DNA from: an uncultured Selenomonadaceae bacterium
GTDB lineage: Bacteria; Bacillota; Negativicutes; Selenomonadales; Selenomonadaceae
Reading direction: 5' to 3'
Assembly: GCA_905234365.1 (NCBI GenBank)
Contig: CAJOHI010000005.1
Coordinates: 1 to 58,906, forward strand
DNA length: 58,906 nucleotides
The notes beneath the pieces were generated by a model. It had not been told where the DNA came from. It did no database searches and worked only from the letters and a program-made list of their open reading frames with translations. Positions 52,135 through 58,906 of the stretch are shown here, one piece after another. The stretch's first letter is position 1. The number at the start of each line of letters is the position of its first letter. A program made the position numbers and the translations under genes.

Positions 52135-54621
52135 ATGCCATTGGAAGCAGGAGCTATAGGTATAAGACCGGCACCACAACCACAGCGAACAGGAACATCC
52201 GAAGGTGTACAGCGGCGCGAAGACGGCAGTTCCAGCGGCTCCGGTTTTCGACCGCAGACTAACGTTGCAATTAAAACCGCCATTGATGATATGGCAGGTG
52301 TATTAACTAAAATTTCAACCAACGAAAAATTAAATATGGAGCGTATGCCAGAAGAAGTAAGCCAAATTGTCAAAAATATTCTTCAGCAGTCTTTTTCAAT
52401 GGAAGAAACGCTTTCAAAAGGTATCGGATCCACATTGGAAAGTCAGCGCTTTTCAATGGAACAGTTATCTGTCTTTGCAAGAATGTTGACCCAAATAGGC
52501 GCACTTGCTGAAAAAGGCTTTTCAATGGAACTCAGCAGCCAACTTGAGTTGATCCTAAAAAATTTCAAGGCAATGGTGGTCAACGAAGAAGGCGGCAGTG
52601 ATTTGGAACCGGTTCTGCTCTCAAAGGCGGCATTTGAATTGATTGACTCAAAAATCGCCGAACAGTTACCGCAACAACTCTACTCAATTCTTGCTTCACT
52701 TTCTGCCGGAACTTCAACACAATTAGCCGCATCACAGGTGTCGGAATCTGAATCAGAGACGATGGCTTTTTTAAAACAACTTGTAAAATTTTTCATGCCG
52801 AGACCTTCAACTGGCGGACAAACATCTAGCGGACAAACTCAAGGACAGACACAGGAACAAATGACAAGACAGGCAGCGCAAAGTCAAGCAAGACAATTTT
52901 TGCAGTCAATGTTTGGAAATTTGAAGTTAAGACAAAATCAACCTCAGCAATCGCAACAAGGTCAACAAATGCAACAATCGCAACAAATGAACCAGCCTCA
53001 AACTCAATCGTTTAATAACCAGCAGCCTCAACAGATGAATCAATCGCAACAGCAGCAGCAATTTAACAATAATCAGCAGCCGCAAATGCAAAATAATCAA
53101 CAACCGCAGCAAACATTTAATAACCAGCAGCCTCAACAGATGAATCAATCGCAACAACCGCAGCAATTTAACAATAATCAGCAGCCGCAAATGCAAGGCA
53201 ATCAAAATGTACCTCAACAACAATTCAATAACCAACAGCCGCAAATGCAAGGCAATCAAAATGTACCTCAACAACAGTTCAATAACCAACAATCGCAAAT
53301 GCAAGGCAATCAAAATGTACCTCAACAACAGTTCAATAACCAACAATCGCAGCAAATGAATCAGTCACAACCGCAGCAATTTAATAATAACCAACAGCCG
53401 CAAATGCAAAATAATCAGCAGCCACAGCAAACATTTAATAATCAATCACAGCAGCCGCAACAAATGAATCAACCACAACAATTTAACAATAATCAGCAGC
53501 CACAGCAAATAAATCAGCAACAACAAATAAGTCAGTCACAGCCTCAACAATTCAATAGTCAACAGGCACAATTAAATAATAATCAATTCAATCAGTCACA
53601 ACCGCAGCAATTCAATAATAATCAGCAGCCGCAAATGCAAGCAAACCAAAATATACAGCAACAACAATTCAGCAATCAGCAACCGCAACAGATGAATCAG
53701 CCACAATCACAAAATTCAATGCTCAATAACGATTTGCAAGCGCAGCAACAATTATTCGGACAAAAATTACAGGCGCAGATGGAAAGATTGGAGCAAGGTG
53801 ATGACTTCTTAGCTAAACAGCAGCAACTTAAATCAGATTTACAAGCGGCAAAAACCGTATTACTTAAACAACCTTTGCAAAATACGCCGCAAACTATGGA
53901 AACGATGAAAAATGTAGCTCAAATGCTGATGAAAAATCCTGAAATTACAACTCGCGATGCTGAAACTTTAAATAATTTTATTAACAATAAACAGGAAATG
54001 TTATCCGAAGGTGAGGCTAGACATCTCCAGAATTTACTCAGACTTTGTCAGCAAAATGTACCGATAACTGTTCAGCAAGCCGCCGTTCAGCAAAAATTAC
54101 CGGATTTACCGCGACTTTGGGCTTTTATGCAGCTTTGTGACATGGCGTCTCTGACTTCTAAACTCAGCGCTAAAGCGTTTAAACGTGCCGGCCGAGATGT
54201 TGCCGAATTTGCAAATGCAATGCGTCAATCTATGGGCGGCGAGAATTTTTCCGTTCAAAATGCTGCACAAAATCAACGCTCATTGCAAATGATGATGCCG
54301 CTTTATATTGGCGATAACGACAATTCATATCCAACTTATCTTCATGTTTATGATGAAAATGGCAAGGATAAGGAAACGGGCGAAGACAAAAAGGAAACTT
54401 GGCTAAGAATTTGTATTTTGACCGATAATATTGGTGCTGTTGAGTTGACTTTCCGAATGTATGAGAGCAATCAGCTTGATATGCGTTTTTACTTTTCTGA
54501 ACGTGCAGTTGCCAGAGAATTTAGAACTTATATCCCTAGCATTAAAGAAAAACTCAAAGAGACTACTTTAAATGTCGGCGAAGTAAGAATTGGCGCAGTT
54601 GGTGAAAAGATGACTGAATAA
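52135..54621 (+). CDS. YlqG-like / FliK-like protein with a large Gln/Asn-rich repeat
   Basis: 828 residues. The N-terminal ~230 residues are mostly helical. Residues ~260-545 are extremely Gln- and Asn-rich, with Pro and Met, and include three perfect-frame 18-residue repeats (53179-53340). Residues ~545-715 are helical again. The C-terminal ~100 (LRICILTDNIGAVELTFRMY, YFSERAVAREFRTYI) resemble the FliK hook-length-control C-terminal domain. Position between rnhB and an FlhB-like gene equals ylqG in Bacillus. It may act in flagellar export control; B. subtilis YlqG lacks such a long low-complexity part. AAGGAGTGA precedes the ATG. Confidence 0.75.
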   Translation: MPLEAGAIGIRPAPQPQRTGTSEGVQRREDGSSSGSGFRPQTNVAIKTAIDDMAGVLTKISTNEKLNMERMPEEVSQIVKNILQQSFSMEETLSKGIGSTLESQRFSMEQLSVFARMLTQIGALAEKGFSMELSSQLELILKNFKAMVVNEEGGSDLEPVLLSKAAFELIDSKIAEQLPQQLYSILASLSAGTSTQLAASQVSESESETMAFLKQLVKFFMPRPSTGGQTSSGQTQGQTQEQMTRQAAQSQARQFLQSMFGNLKLRQNQPQQSQQGQQMQQSQQMNQPQTQSFNNQQPQQMNQSQQQQQFNNNQQPQMQNNQQPQQTFNNQQPQQMNQSQQPQQFNNNQQPQMQGNQNVPQQQFNNQQPQMQGNQNVPQQQFNNQQSQMQGNQNVPQQQFNNQQSQQMNQSQPQQFNNNQQPQMQNNQQPQQTFNNQSQQPQQMNQPQQFNNNQQPQQINQQQQISQSQPQQFNSQQAQLNNNQFNQSQPQQFNNNQQPQMQANQNIQQQQFSNQQPQQMNQPQSQNSMLNNDLQAQQQLFGQKLQAQMERLEQGDDFLAKQQQLKSDLQAAKTVLLKQPLQNTPQTMETMKNVAQMLMKNPEITTRDAETLNNFINNKQEMLSEGEARHLQNLLRLCQQNVPITVQQAAVQQKLPDLPRLWAFMQLCDMASLTSKLSAKAFKRAGRDVAEFANAMRQSMGGENFSVQNAAQNQRSLQMMMPLYIGDNDNSYPTYLHVYDENGKDKETGEDKKETWLRICILTDNIGAVELTFRMYESNQLDMRFYFSERAVAREFRTYIPSIKEKLKETTLNVGEVRIGAVGEKMTE
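53179..53340 (+). repeat. Three tandem 54-bp repeats in the Gln/Asn-rich gene
   Basis: Units at 53179-53232, 53233-53286 and 53287-53340 differ at only a few bases and encode QQPQMQGNQNVPQQQFNN-type units. Looser copies of shorter pieces flank them on both sides. Copy number could change in frame through recombination or slippage. Confidence 0.9.
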
Positions 54622-54740
54622 GACCAGAAATTTATTCATATATTTTTCATTTTGCCTATTGACTAATGATGTTTCAGAATTTATAATAAATAGCAATAGT
54701 AAAGATAAACGATAAATACTTGCTAAGAGGAAGAAATTTT

Positions 54741-55088
54741 ATGGATAATCTGGAAAATCAGCAGCAAGAACAGGACGTTAATTTAGACAAAAAAGCAGTT
54801 GCGCTCAAATATGACCAACTTAAAGACAGAGCACCGCGAGTTATCGCTAAGGGTAAAGGACATGTGGCGGAACATATTTTGGCCACAGCGCAGAAACATA
54901 CTATACCTGTCTATCAAAATAAGGCATTAGTTAATATGCTCATGGCGCTTGAAATTGATCGTGAAATTCCGCCGGAACTTTATAAAGCTATTGCCGAAGT
55001 TATGGCCTATGTTTACAGAATGGACGCTTCCAAAGGTCGTGAAGAAAGATTTAATCAACTGGCTGCCATGCGACGCAATCGAAGATAA
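54741..55088 (+). CDS. FlhB C-terminal-domain protein (YlqH/FlhX-like)
   Basis: The 115-residue protein matches the cytoplasmic part of FlhB after its autocleavage site: AVALKYDQLKDRAPRVIAKG, AQKHTIPVYQNKALV, EIDREIPPELYKAIAEVM, AYVYRMDA. The NPTH cleavage motif itself is absent, so it mimics the released FlhB fragment. FlhB-like proteins of this kind can replace that fragment in flagellar export switching. AGAGGAAG precedes the ATG at 54741. Its pairing with a FliK-like protein fits a role in hook-to-filament control. Confidence 0.88.
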   Translation: MDNLENQQQEQDVNLDKKAVALKYDQLKDRAPRVIAKGKGHVAEHILATAQKHTIPVYQNKALVNMLMALEIDREIPPELYKAIAEVMAYVYRMDASKGREERFNQLAAMRRNRR

Positions 55089-55098
55089 AATTTTAGTT

Positions 55099-55136
55099 AA
55101 TAAAAAACCACCGCTTTTGAGGCGATGGCTTTTTTA
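55099..55136 (+). terminator. Rho-independent terminator after ylqH-like
   Basis: CCACCGC/GCGATGG stem with one mismatch and a short loop, then a T-rich tail. Confidence 0.75.
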
Positions 55137-55144
55137 TTTTTAAA

Positions 55145-55219
55145 TGGTGCGCTCGGCGAGAATCGAACTCGCATTTCAAGCTCCGGAGGCTTGCGTCCTA
55201 TCCATTGGACTACGAACAC
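55145..55219 (-). tRNA. tRNA-Arg (anticodon CCG)
   Basis: A 75-nt cloverleaf on the minus strand: acceptor GTGTTCG/CGAGCGC (with two G-U pairs), anticodon stem CAAGC/GCTTG, loop CTCCGGA giving CCG for CGG codons, T-loop GTTCGATTC, and an encoded CCA end. Confidence 0.93.
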
Positions 55220-55231
55220 ATTCATAAAATT

Positions 55232-56380
55232 TTATTTAACTACAGCATATCTTAACATGAGTTCTTTCATATCAAATACGATACGTGAAGGAGTTAAATT
55301 TTCGTCTACAAATTCTCTTAAATTTTTTACCATTTCGTCATAAACATCAGGATGGCTCTCCATATATTTGTAACGTTTTATTAAATCCGATAAATCTTCT
55401 TTGACAGGTACATAATGTTTCCAAGCTATCATTCTGTCAAAGTACCACTCTCGAAATGGTCTGTCAACCATAAATATTGGTCTGCCTAATTTCAAAAGAG
55501 TTTGTAATCGGCTGCTCCAACCATTACCACGAGTATCAATTAAATATTTATATTTAGCTTGATCCGGCATATGTACCCATTGACCTTCAGAACTATCTTC
55601 TATTTTTAGATAATCAGGATATTTTTTTCCAAGTTCAAATAAACAATATCTAGTAAAACTTGTAAAAAGATTACCGCGCCAAAATGCACGATTATCTTCA
55701 TAAGGCTTTTCTGCTGCTTCTATACATTTTGAATGTGTATTAAAAGGATTGTAAAATTTACTTTCATTATAACAACTTTCATAATCTGGAAATGCTGTTA
55801 CACGATCACGCATAGCGTAAGTTGTACTATAGCAAAAAACATGAGGTATATCTAATGCTTTTGCTAATCTAAGTGCCCCTAATGGCCAATCATCACTACA
55901 TGACATCCATAAATCCAATTCTTTACCTTCAAATTCTCTATGAAAGTTTTGAAACACTTCTTGAATCAATCCTAGAGTCTTAGGATTACGAAAATTATCG
56001 CTACAAGGATCAACTTTAATATCAGGAAATTTGCCATAAACATGAATATAAGGCGTTGCAGGTGCCCAAAATGAAAAAGGTATTTCATTTCGTTTGAGTA
56101 TTCCGGCAGCAGCCAAAGAAAGACGATGAAAGAAAGACCTTCCTAAGGCGCTCTCATCTTTTGGCTTACCTATACCAATAGCAATGATTCCCTTATACCC
56201 CCCCCCCTTAAATTGTTCCAATCCACTAATATTAAAGCCTTCCGGTATAATATTAGAAGGAAAATTTTCAAAACTCTCAAAATTAAATACGCTGACAACT
56301 AAATTTTTATCAACTTGTTTTAAAACGTCTTCCAATACTTGATTATTTCTGACAAATAAAACGAGTTTCTGCTCCTCCAT
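55232..56380 (-). CDS. GT90/CAP10-family LPS-modifying glycosyltransferase with a G10 tract
   Basis: The 382-residue protein belongs to the CAP10/GT90 group: a C-terminal donor region with YKYLIDTRGNGWSSRLQTLL, GRPIFMVDRPFREWYF, MIAWKHYVPV and SDLIKRYKYMESHPDVYDEM. Relatives add glucosyl or xylosyl residues to LPS or capsule. A run of ten G on the coding strand (56198-56207, codons 58-61, Lys-Gly-Gly-Gly) lies near the N-terminus; one base more or less would truncate the protein. The gene is in frame here (ON). It starts 6 bases after the AlaT-like gene and shares its direction. Confidence 0.85.
   Translation of the reverse strand: MEEQKLVLFVRNNQVLEDVLKQVDKNLVVSVFNFESFENFPSNIIPEGFNISGLEQFKGGGYKGIIAIGIGKPKDESALGRSFFHRLSLAAAGILKRNEIPFSFWAPATPYIHVYGKFPDIKVDPCSDNFRNPKTLGLIQEVFQNFHREFEGKELDLWMSCSDDWPLGALRLAKALDIPHVFCYSTTYAMRDRVTAFPDYESCYNESKFYNPFNTHSKCIEAAEKPYEDNRAFWRGNLFTSFTRYCLFELGKKYPDYLKIEDSSEGQWVHMPDQAKYKYLIDTRGNGWSSRLQTLLKLGRPIFMVDRPFREWYFDRMIAWKHYVPVKEDLSDLIKRYKYMESHPDVYDEMVKNLREFVDENLTPSRIVFDMKELMLRYAVVK
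56198..56207 (-). repeat. Poly-G (G10) tract inside a glycosyltransferase gene
   Basis: Ten consecutive C on the plus strand, equal to G10 on the coding strand, in an AT-rich genome. This is a classic slipped-strand site for phase variation. I noticed no other G or C run of comparable length in the window. Confidence 0.9.
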
Positions 56381-56386
56381 TATATT

Positions 56387-57562
56387 TTACCTCCGATGAT
56401 TCTTTAAAAAATTCTCAATTCGTGCCAATGCTTCAGAGATTTTGTCGATTGAGGTAGCATAGGAACAACGAACGTGACCTTCACCGCTTGCACCAAAAGC
56501 TGCGCCCGGAACAAGGGCAACATGTTCAGCTTGAATCAATGCTTCAGCAAACTCAGAAGAATTATAACCTGTGGATTTTATACTTGGAAATATGTAAAAA
56601 GCACCTTTTGGCTCAAAACACTCAAGACCCATTTTAATAAATCCGTCGTAAATCAGTTTTCTGCGGCGATTATATTCTGCTACCATTTTTTTCATGTACT
56701 TCTCACCGTGACGAAGCGCTTCAATCGCTGCAATTTGAGCAGTAATTGGCGCACAGAGCATTGTATATTGGTGAATCTTAGTCATCGCGGCAATAAAATC
56801 AGCGTTACCTAAAGCGTAACCGATTCTCCAGCCTGTCATAGCATAAGCCTTGCTAAAACCGTTGAGAACTATTGAGCGTTCCTGCATATTCGGAAATTCA
56901 GCAAAACAAACATGCTCCGCTTCGCCATAAGTTAAATCGCCATAAATTTCATCTGAAATAACAATCAAATCATATTTTAGAGCAAATTCAGCAATTTTAG
57001 ACAAATCTGCACGTTCCATGATTGCACCTGTTGGATTGTTCGGATAGCCAATCAACAAAATTTTAGTTCGTGGCGTAACATAACGTTCAAGTTCTTCTGG
57101 AGTAATTCTAAATTCATTTTCAATATTTGCAGGAACACTGACAGGAACACCACCTGCAAGAGTTGTGCAAGCAGCGTAAGATACGTAACAAGGTTCAGGA
57201 ATAAGCACTTCATCACCAGGCGATACGACCGCTCTTAATGCCAAATCCAAAGCCTCAGAAACACCAACGGTTACTAAAATATCGGTTTCTGCATTGTAAT
57301 TTATATCGTGACGACGTTTAAAATGATTGGAAATTTCCTGCCTTAATTCCAAAGTACCGCGATTAGCAGTATATGAAGTGTAGCCTTGTTCAAGACCGTA
57401 AACGCAGCTTTCACGAATTGACCAAGGAGTTACGAAATCCGGTTCGCCGACACCTAAACTGATAACGTCTTTCATTTTGGCGGCAATATCGAAAAATTTG
57501 CGAATGCCGGAAGGTGCAATAGAGCGAACTTGCGGACTTAATCTCTCATTCCAATTAATCAT
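56387..57562 (-). CDS. Class I/II aminotransferase, AlaT/PatA-like
   Basis: A 391-residue PLP aminotransferase: ISLGVGEPDFVTP, YPNNPTGAIM, SDEIYGDLTY, and the PLP lysine Lys238 in NGFSKAYAMTGWRIGYALG. The N-terminal form and the directly preceding Lrp-type gene match alanine transaminase (AlaT/YugH) of Bacillus with its regulator AlaR. Aspartate aminotransferase activity is possible too. Its start overlaps the regulator's stop (ATGA). It is followed by the GT90 gene after 6 bases. Confidence 0.88.
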   Translation of the reverse strand: MINWNERLSPQVRSIAPSGIRKFFDIAAKMKDVISLGVGEPDFVTPWSIRESCVYGLEQGYTSYTANRGTLELRQEISNHFKRRHDINYNAETDILVTVGVSEALDLALRAVVSPGDEVLIPEPCYVSYAACTTLAGGVPVSVPANIENEFRITPEELERYVTPRTKILLIGYPNNPTGAIMERADLSKIAEFALKYDLIVISDEIYGDLTYGEAEHVCFAEFPNMQERSIVLNGFSKAYAMTGWRIGYALGNADFIAAMTKIHQYTMLCAPITAQIAAIEALRHGEKYMKKMVAEYNRRRKLIYDGFIKMGLECFEPKGAFYIFPSIKSTGYNSSEFAEALIQAEHVALVPGAAFGASGEGHVRCSYATSIDKISEALARIENFLKNHRR

Positions 57563-58038
57563 GGCGATACCACCAATCTGCGATCTTGTTCTTCATCGTC
57601 GATTATAACGCCGTCTTTTTTGTAAGCCTTAAGCATAAAATGACTTCTAGTTTGCGTGACGCCTTCAATGGTTGAAAGTCTTGTTGCAACAAAATTTGCG
57701 ACTTCCTTTAAACTTTTGCCTTCAATTATAACAAGTAAATCAAAACTGCCGCTCATTAAATAGACAGTTTTAACTTCGTCGAATCTGTAAATTCGCTCCG
57801 CAATGGCATCAAATCCAACTTCACGTTGCGGAGTAAGATTTATTGAGATAATTGCTGTAACCGTCTCGCTGCCGAATTTTTCCCAGTTGACAATCGTAGG
57901 ATAACTTAAAATTATCTTTTCCTTTTCGAGGCGCTTAATATCTTGTTCAACTTGGTACTCACTCATGCCTAAAATTGATGCCAATTCTGCCGTCGTCGTA
58001 CGTGAATTTTTTTCTAAGAGTTCTAATAATTCTCTCAA
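57559..58038 (-). CDS. Lrp/AsnC-family regulator, AlaR-like
   Basis: The 159-residue protein has an N-terminal winged helix-turn-helix (TTTAELASILGMSEYQVEQDI) and a C-terminal RAM domain (VKTVYLMSGSFDLLVIIEG) that binds amino acids. AAGGAA lies 9 bases before the TTG at 58038; a GTG at 58047 abuts that site and is unlikely, and the longest frame would run into the recT gene. Coupling to an AlaT-like gene suggests alanine- or leucine-linked control, but target sites are not seen. Confidence 0.88.
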   Translation of the reverse strand: MRELLELLEKNSRTTTAELASILGMSEYQVEQDIKRLEKEKIILSYPTIVNWEKFGSETVTAIISINLTPQREVGFDAIAERIYRFDEVKTVYLMSGSFDLLVIIEGKSLKEVANFVATRLSTIEGVTQTRSHFMLKAYKKDGVIIDDEEQDRRLVVSP

Positions 58039-58117
58039 TATTTGCACTTCCTTGAAATTAATATTCAAAATTTTTATATTGCAAAAGCCGCAAAACTTTG
58101 TTAATATTCGCTTTGAT

Positions 58118-58906
58118 TTAAGTTTTATCAGTAGATTCTTCCGAAATTGAGTTATCTCCCAAATCGTCAATATTAGCTGTTTCAAATGGTACTGACGATT
58201 CAAAAGGTATTGAAACGGTGTCATTTTTGTTATCGACGTATGTAACTGTACCATCAGGATTTATTCTGCCTTGATCGGCCGCAAGAGCACGTGCCATATC
58301 AGTGAATTTTGAATCAATGCTGACAATTCCATACCTTGAAATTAACAATTTCATTACCGTTTTCATAGCCATTTTATCAAAATCGCTTTTCCAAACTGAA
58401 CCTTTACCGCTGGAATAACCTTGCGAATACTTTTTGGCATGTTGTTCAATTTCGTCAAGTGTCATGTAAAGTGTTTTATTAAAGCCGTTAATTAATTCCA
58501 TGTAAGCAATATATCCGATAACCCTATCAGAAATTTTTTCACCACGAATTACATCTCCAGTAATAAAATCAATTTCTTTAATTTGACCCTCAAAGACTTT
58601 TCCGGCATTGAGTTTACGATATTGGTTGCTTCGCATTGCAAGTTGAATAAAACCTTTGTAACCTACTTGAAAAGTAGCAGACTTGCCATATGGAATGATA
58701 TAAGCATAACCAAGAGAAGGAGTAATTGGCAGTCTTAAAGAAGCTGCCATTGTAGCCGCTGAAAGAATCGTTCGAGGATCACAATTTTTAAAAGCGCTGT
58801 TATTGTTGTAAACGGTAAGCAAGGCGCCTAAAAATGTGCCGGAATTATCTCCAAGCATACTTTCAAATCTATTGATAATGCTTCTTTGCTGCAATAACTC
58901 AGGAAA
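58118..58906 (-). CDS. recT: RecT-family phage recombinase, 5' end cut by the window edge
   Basis: At least 258 residues of a RecT single-strand annealing protein: IINRFESMLGDNSGTFLGAL, LSAATMAASLRLPITPSLGYA, IPYGKSATFQVGYKGFIQLAM and VWKSDFDKMAMKTVMKLLI are all hallmark segments. The frame stays open to the window end, so the true start lies beyond it. RecT works with RecE or related exonucleases in phage recombination. Its presence points to a prophage or phage-derived island to the right. It precedes the Lrp-type gene by about 80 bases in the same direction. Confidence 0.92.
   Translation of the reverse strand, partial: FPELLQQRSIINRFESMLGDNSGTFLGALLTVYNNNSAFKNCDPRTILSAATMAASLRLPITPSLGYAYIIPYGKSATFQVGYKGFIQLAMRSNQYRKLNAGKVFEGQIKEIDFITGDVIRGEKISDRVIGYIAYMELINGFNKTLYMTLDEIEQHAKKYSQGYSSGKGSVWKSDFDKMAMKTVMKLLISRYGIVSIDSKFTDMARALAADQGRINPDGTVTYVDNKNDTVSIPFESSVPFETANIDDLGDNSISEESTDKT

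Noticed and set aside
53179-53340. CRISPR-like direct repeats
   Set aside because: The 54-bp units are contiguous, with no spacers, and lie in frame inside a protein gene.
52927-53355. Minus-strand frame of 142 codons, Leu/Ile/Arg repeats
   Set aside because: It is the antisense shadow of the Gln/Asn-rich repeat; its periodicity comes from the coding strand.

Overview
The window is AT-rich bacterial chromosomal DNA and fits a diderm Firmicute of the class Negativicutes (Selenomonas-like). Lipopolysaccharide genes (a WaaA-LpxK fusion, GT2, heptosyltransferase-like GT9, GT8, GT90) and flagellar L- and P-ring genes (flgH, flgI) require an outer membrane. Firmicute-style context is also present: rbgA-rnhB-ylqG-ylqH, an AlaR/AlaT-like pair, and a CxxC-type L28. 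The lineage is inferred from gene content, not from a marker gene.

Layout. 1-2850 is a decaying prophage remnant on the minus strand, next to the 3' end of tRNA-Ala(CGC). It holds frameshifted XkdX-like, holin-like, lysin-like and possible reverse-transcriptase fragments plus small unknown genes. 3051-8056 (minus) holds a CNNM/CBS transporter, fhs, an orphan dhaL, a GNAT acetyltransferase and a SYLF protein. 8274-12599 (plus) is the flagellar rod/ring block flgF (frameshifted)-flgG-flgA-flgH-flgI. It is followed by a stand-alone IS200/IS605-type, omega-RNA-like element and a large RTX-repeat protein. 15614-20134 holds pncB, a Gfo/Idh/MocA oxidoreductase, a HPPK-DHFR fusion and queA. 20182-23633 is a coupled pair: an orphan TRAP-type binding lipoprotein and a multipass Cache-HAMP-GGDEF protein. 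23926-31100 holds maa, a half-size chromate transporter, waaA-lpxK, purF and a Cache chemoreceptor. 31354-36585 holds a GltD-like oxidoreductase, an orphan ribose-type binding lipoprotein directly followed by a 4HB chemoreceptor, and a glucosaminidase-TPR protein. Then come trkH, rpmB, a second omega-RNA-like element and pgeF.

39940-47232 is an envelope block: a secreted C-type lectin protein, a GH43-like propeller, GT8, DUF4422, an RseP-like protease, GT2 and GT9. 47353-55088 holds gdhA, a tusA-sulfhydrylase pair, and rbgA-rnhB-ylqG-like-ylqH-like, where the FliK-like protein carries a large Gln/Asn-rich repeat. The right end holds tRNA-Arg(CCG), a GT90 gene with a G10 tract, an AlaT-like aminotransferase with its Lrp-type regulator, and a RecT gene cut by the window edge.

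Three themes stand out. First, two independent pairs join a binding lipoprotein that has no transporter to a transmembrane signalling protein; one output is c-di-GMP and the other chemotaxis. Second, small IS605/IscB-like RNA-type elements sit in intergenic gaps just after terminators. Third, several surface or flagellar genes carry sequence features prone to slippage: G10 in the GT90 gene, T4 at the flgF frameshift, and 54-bp tandem repeats in the FliK-like gene.
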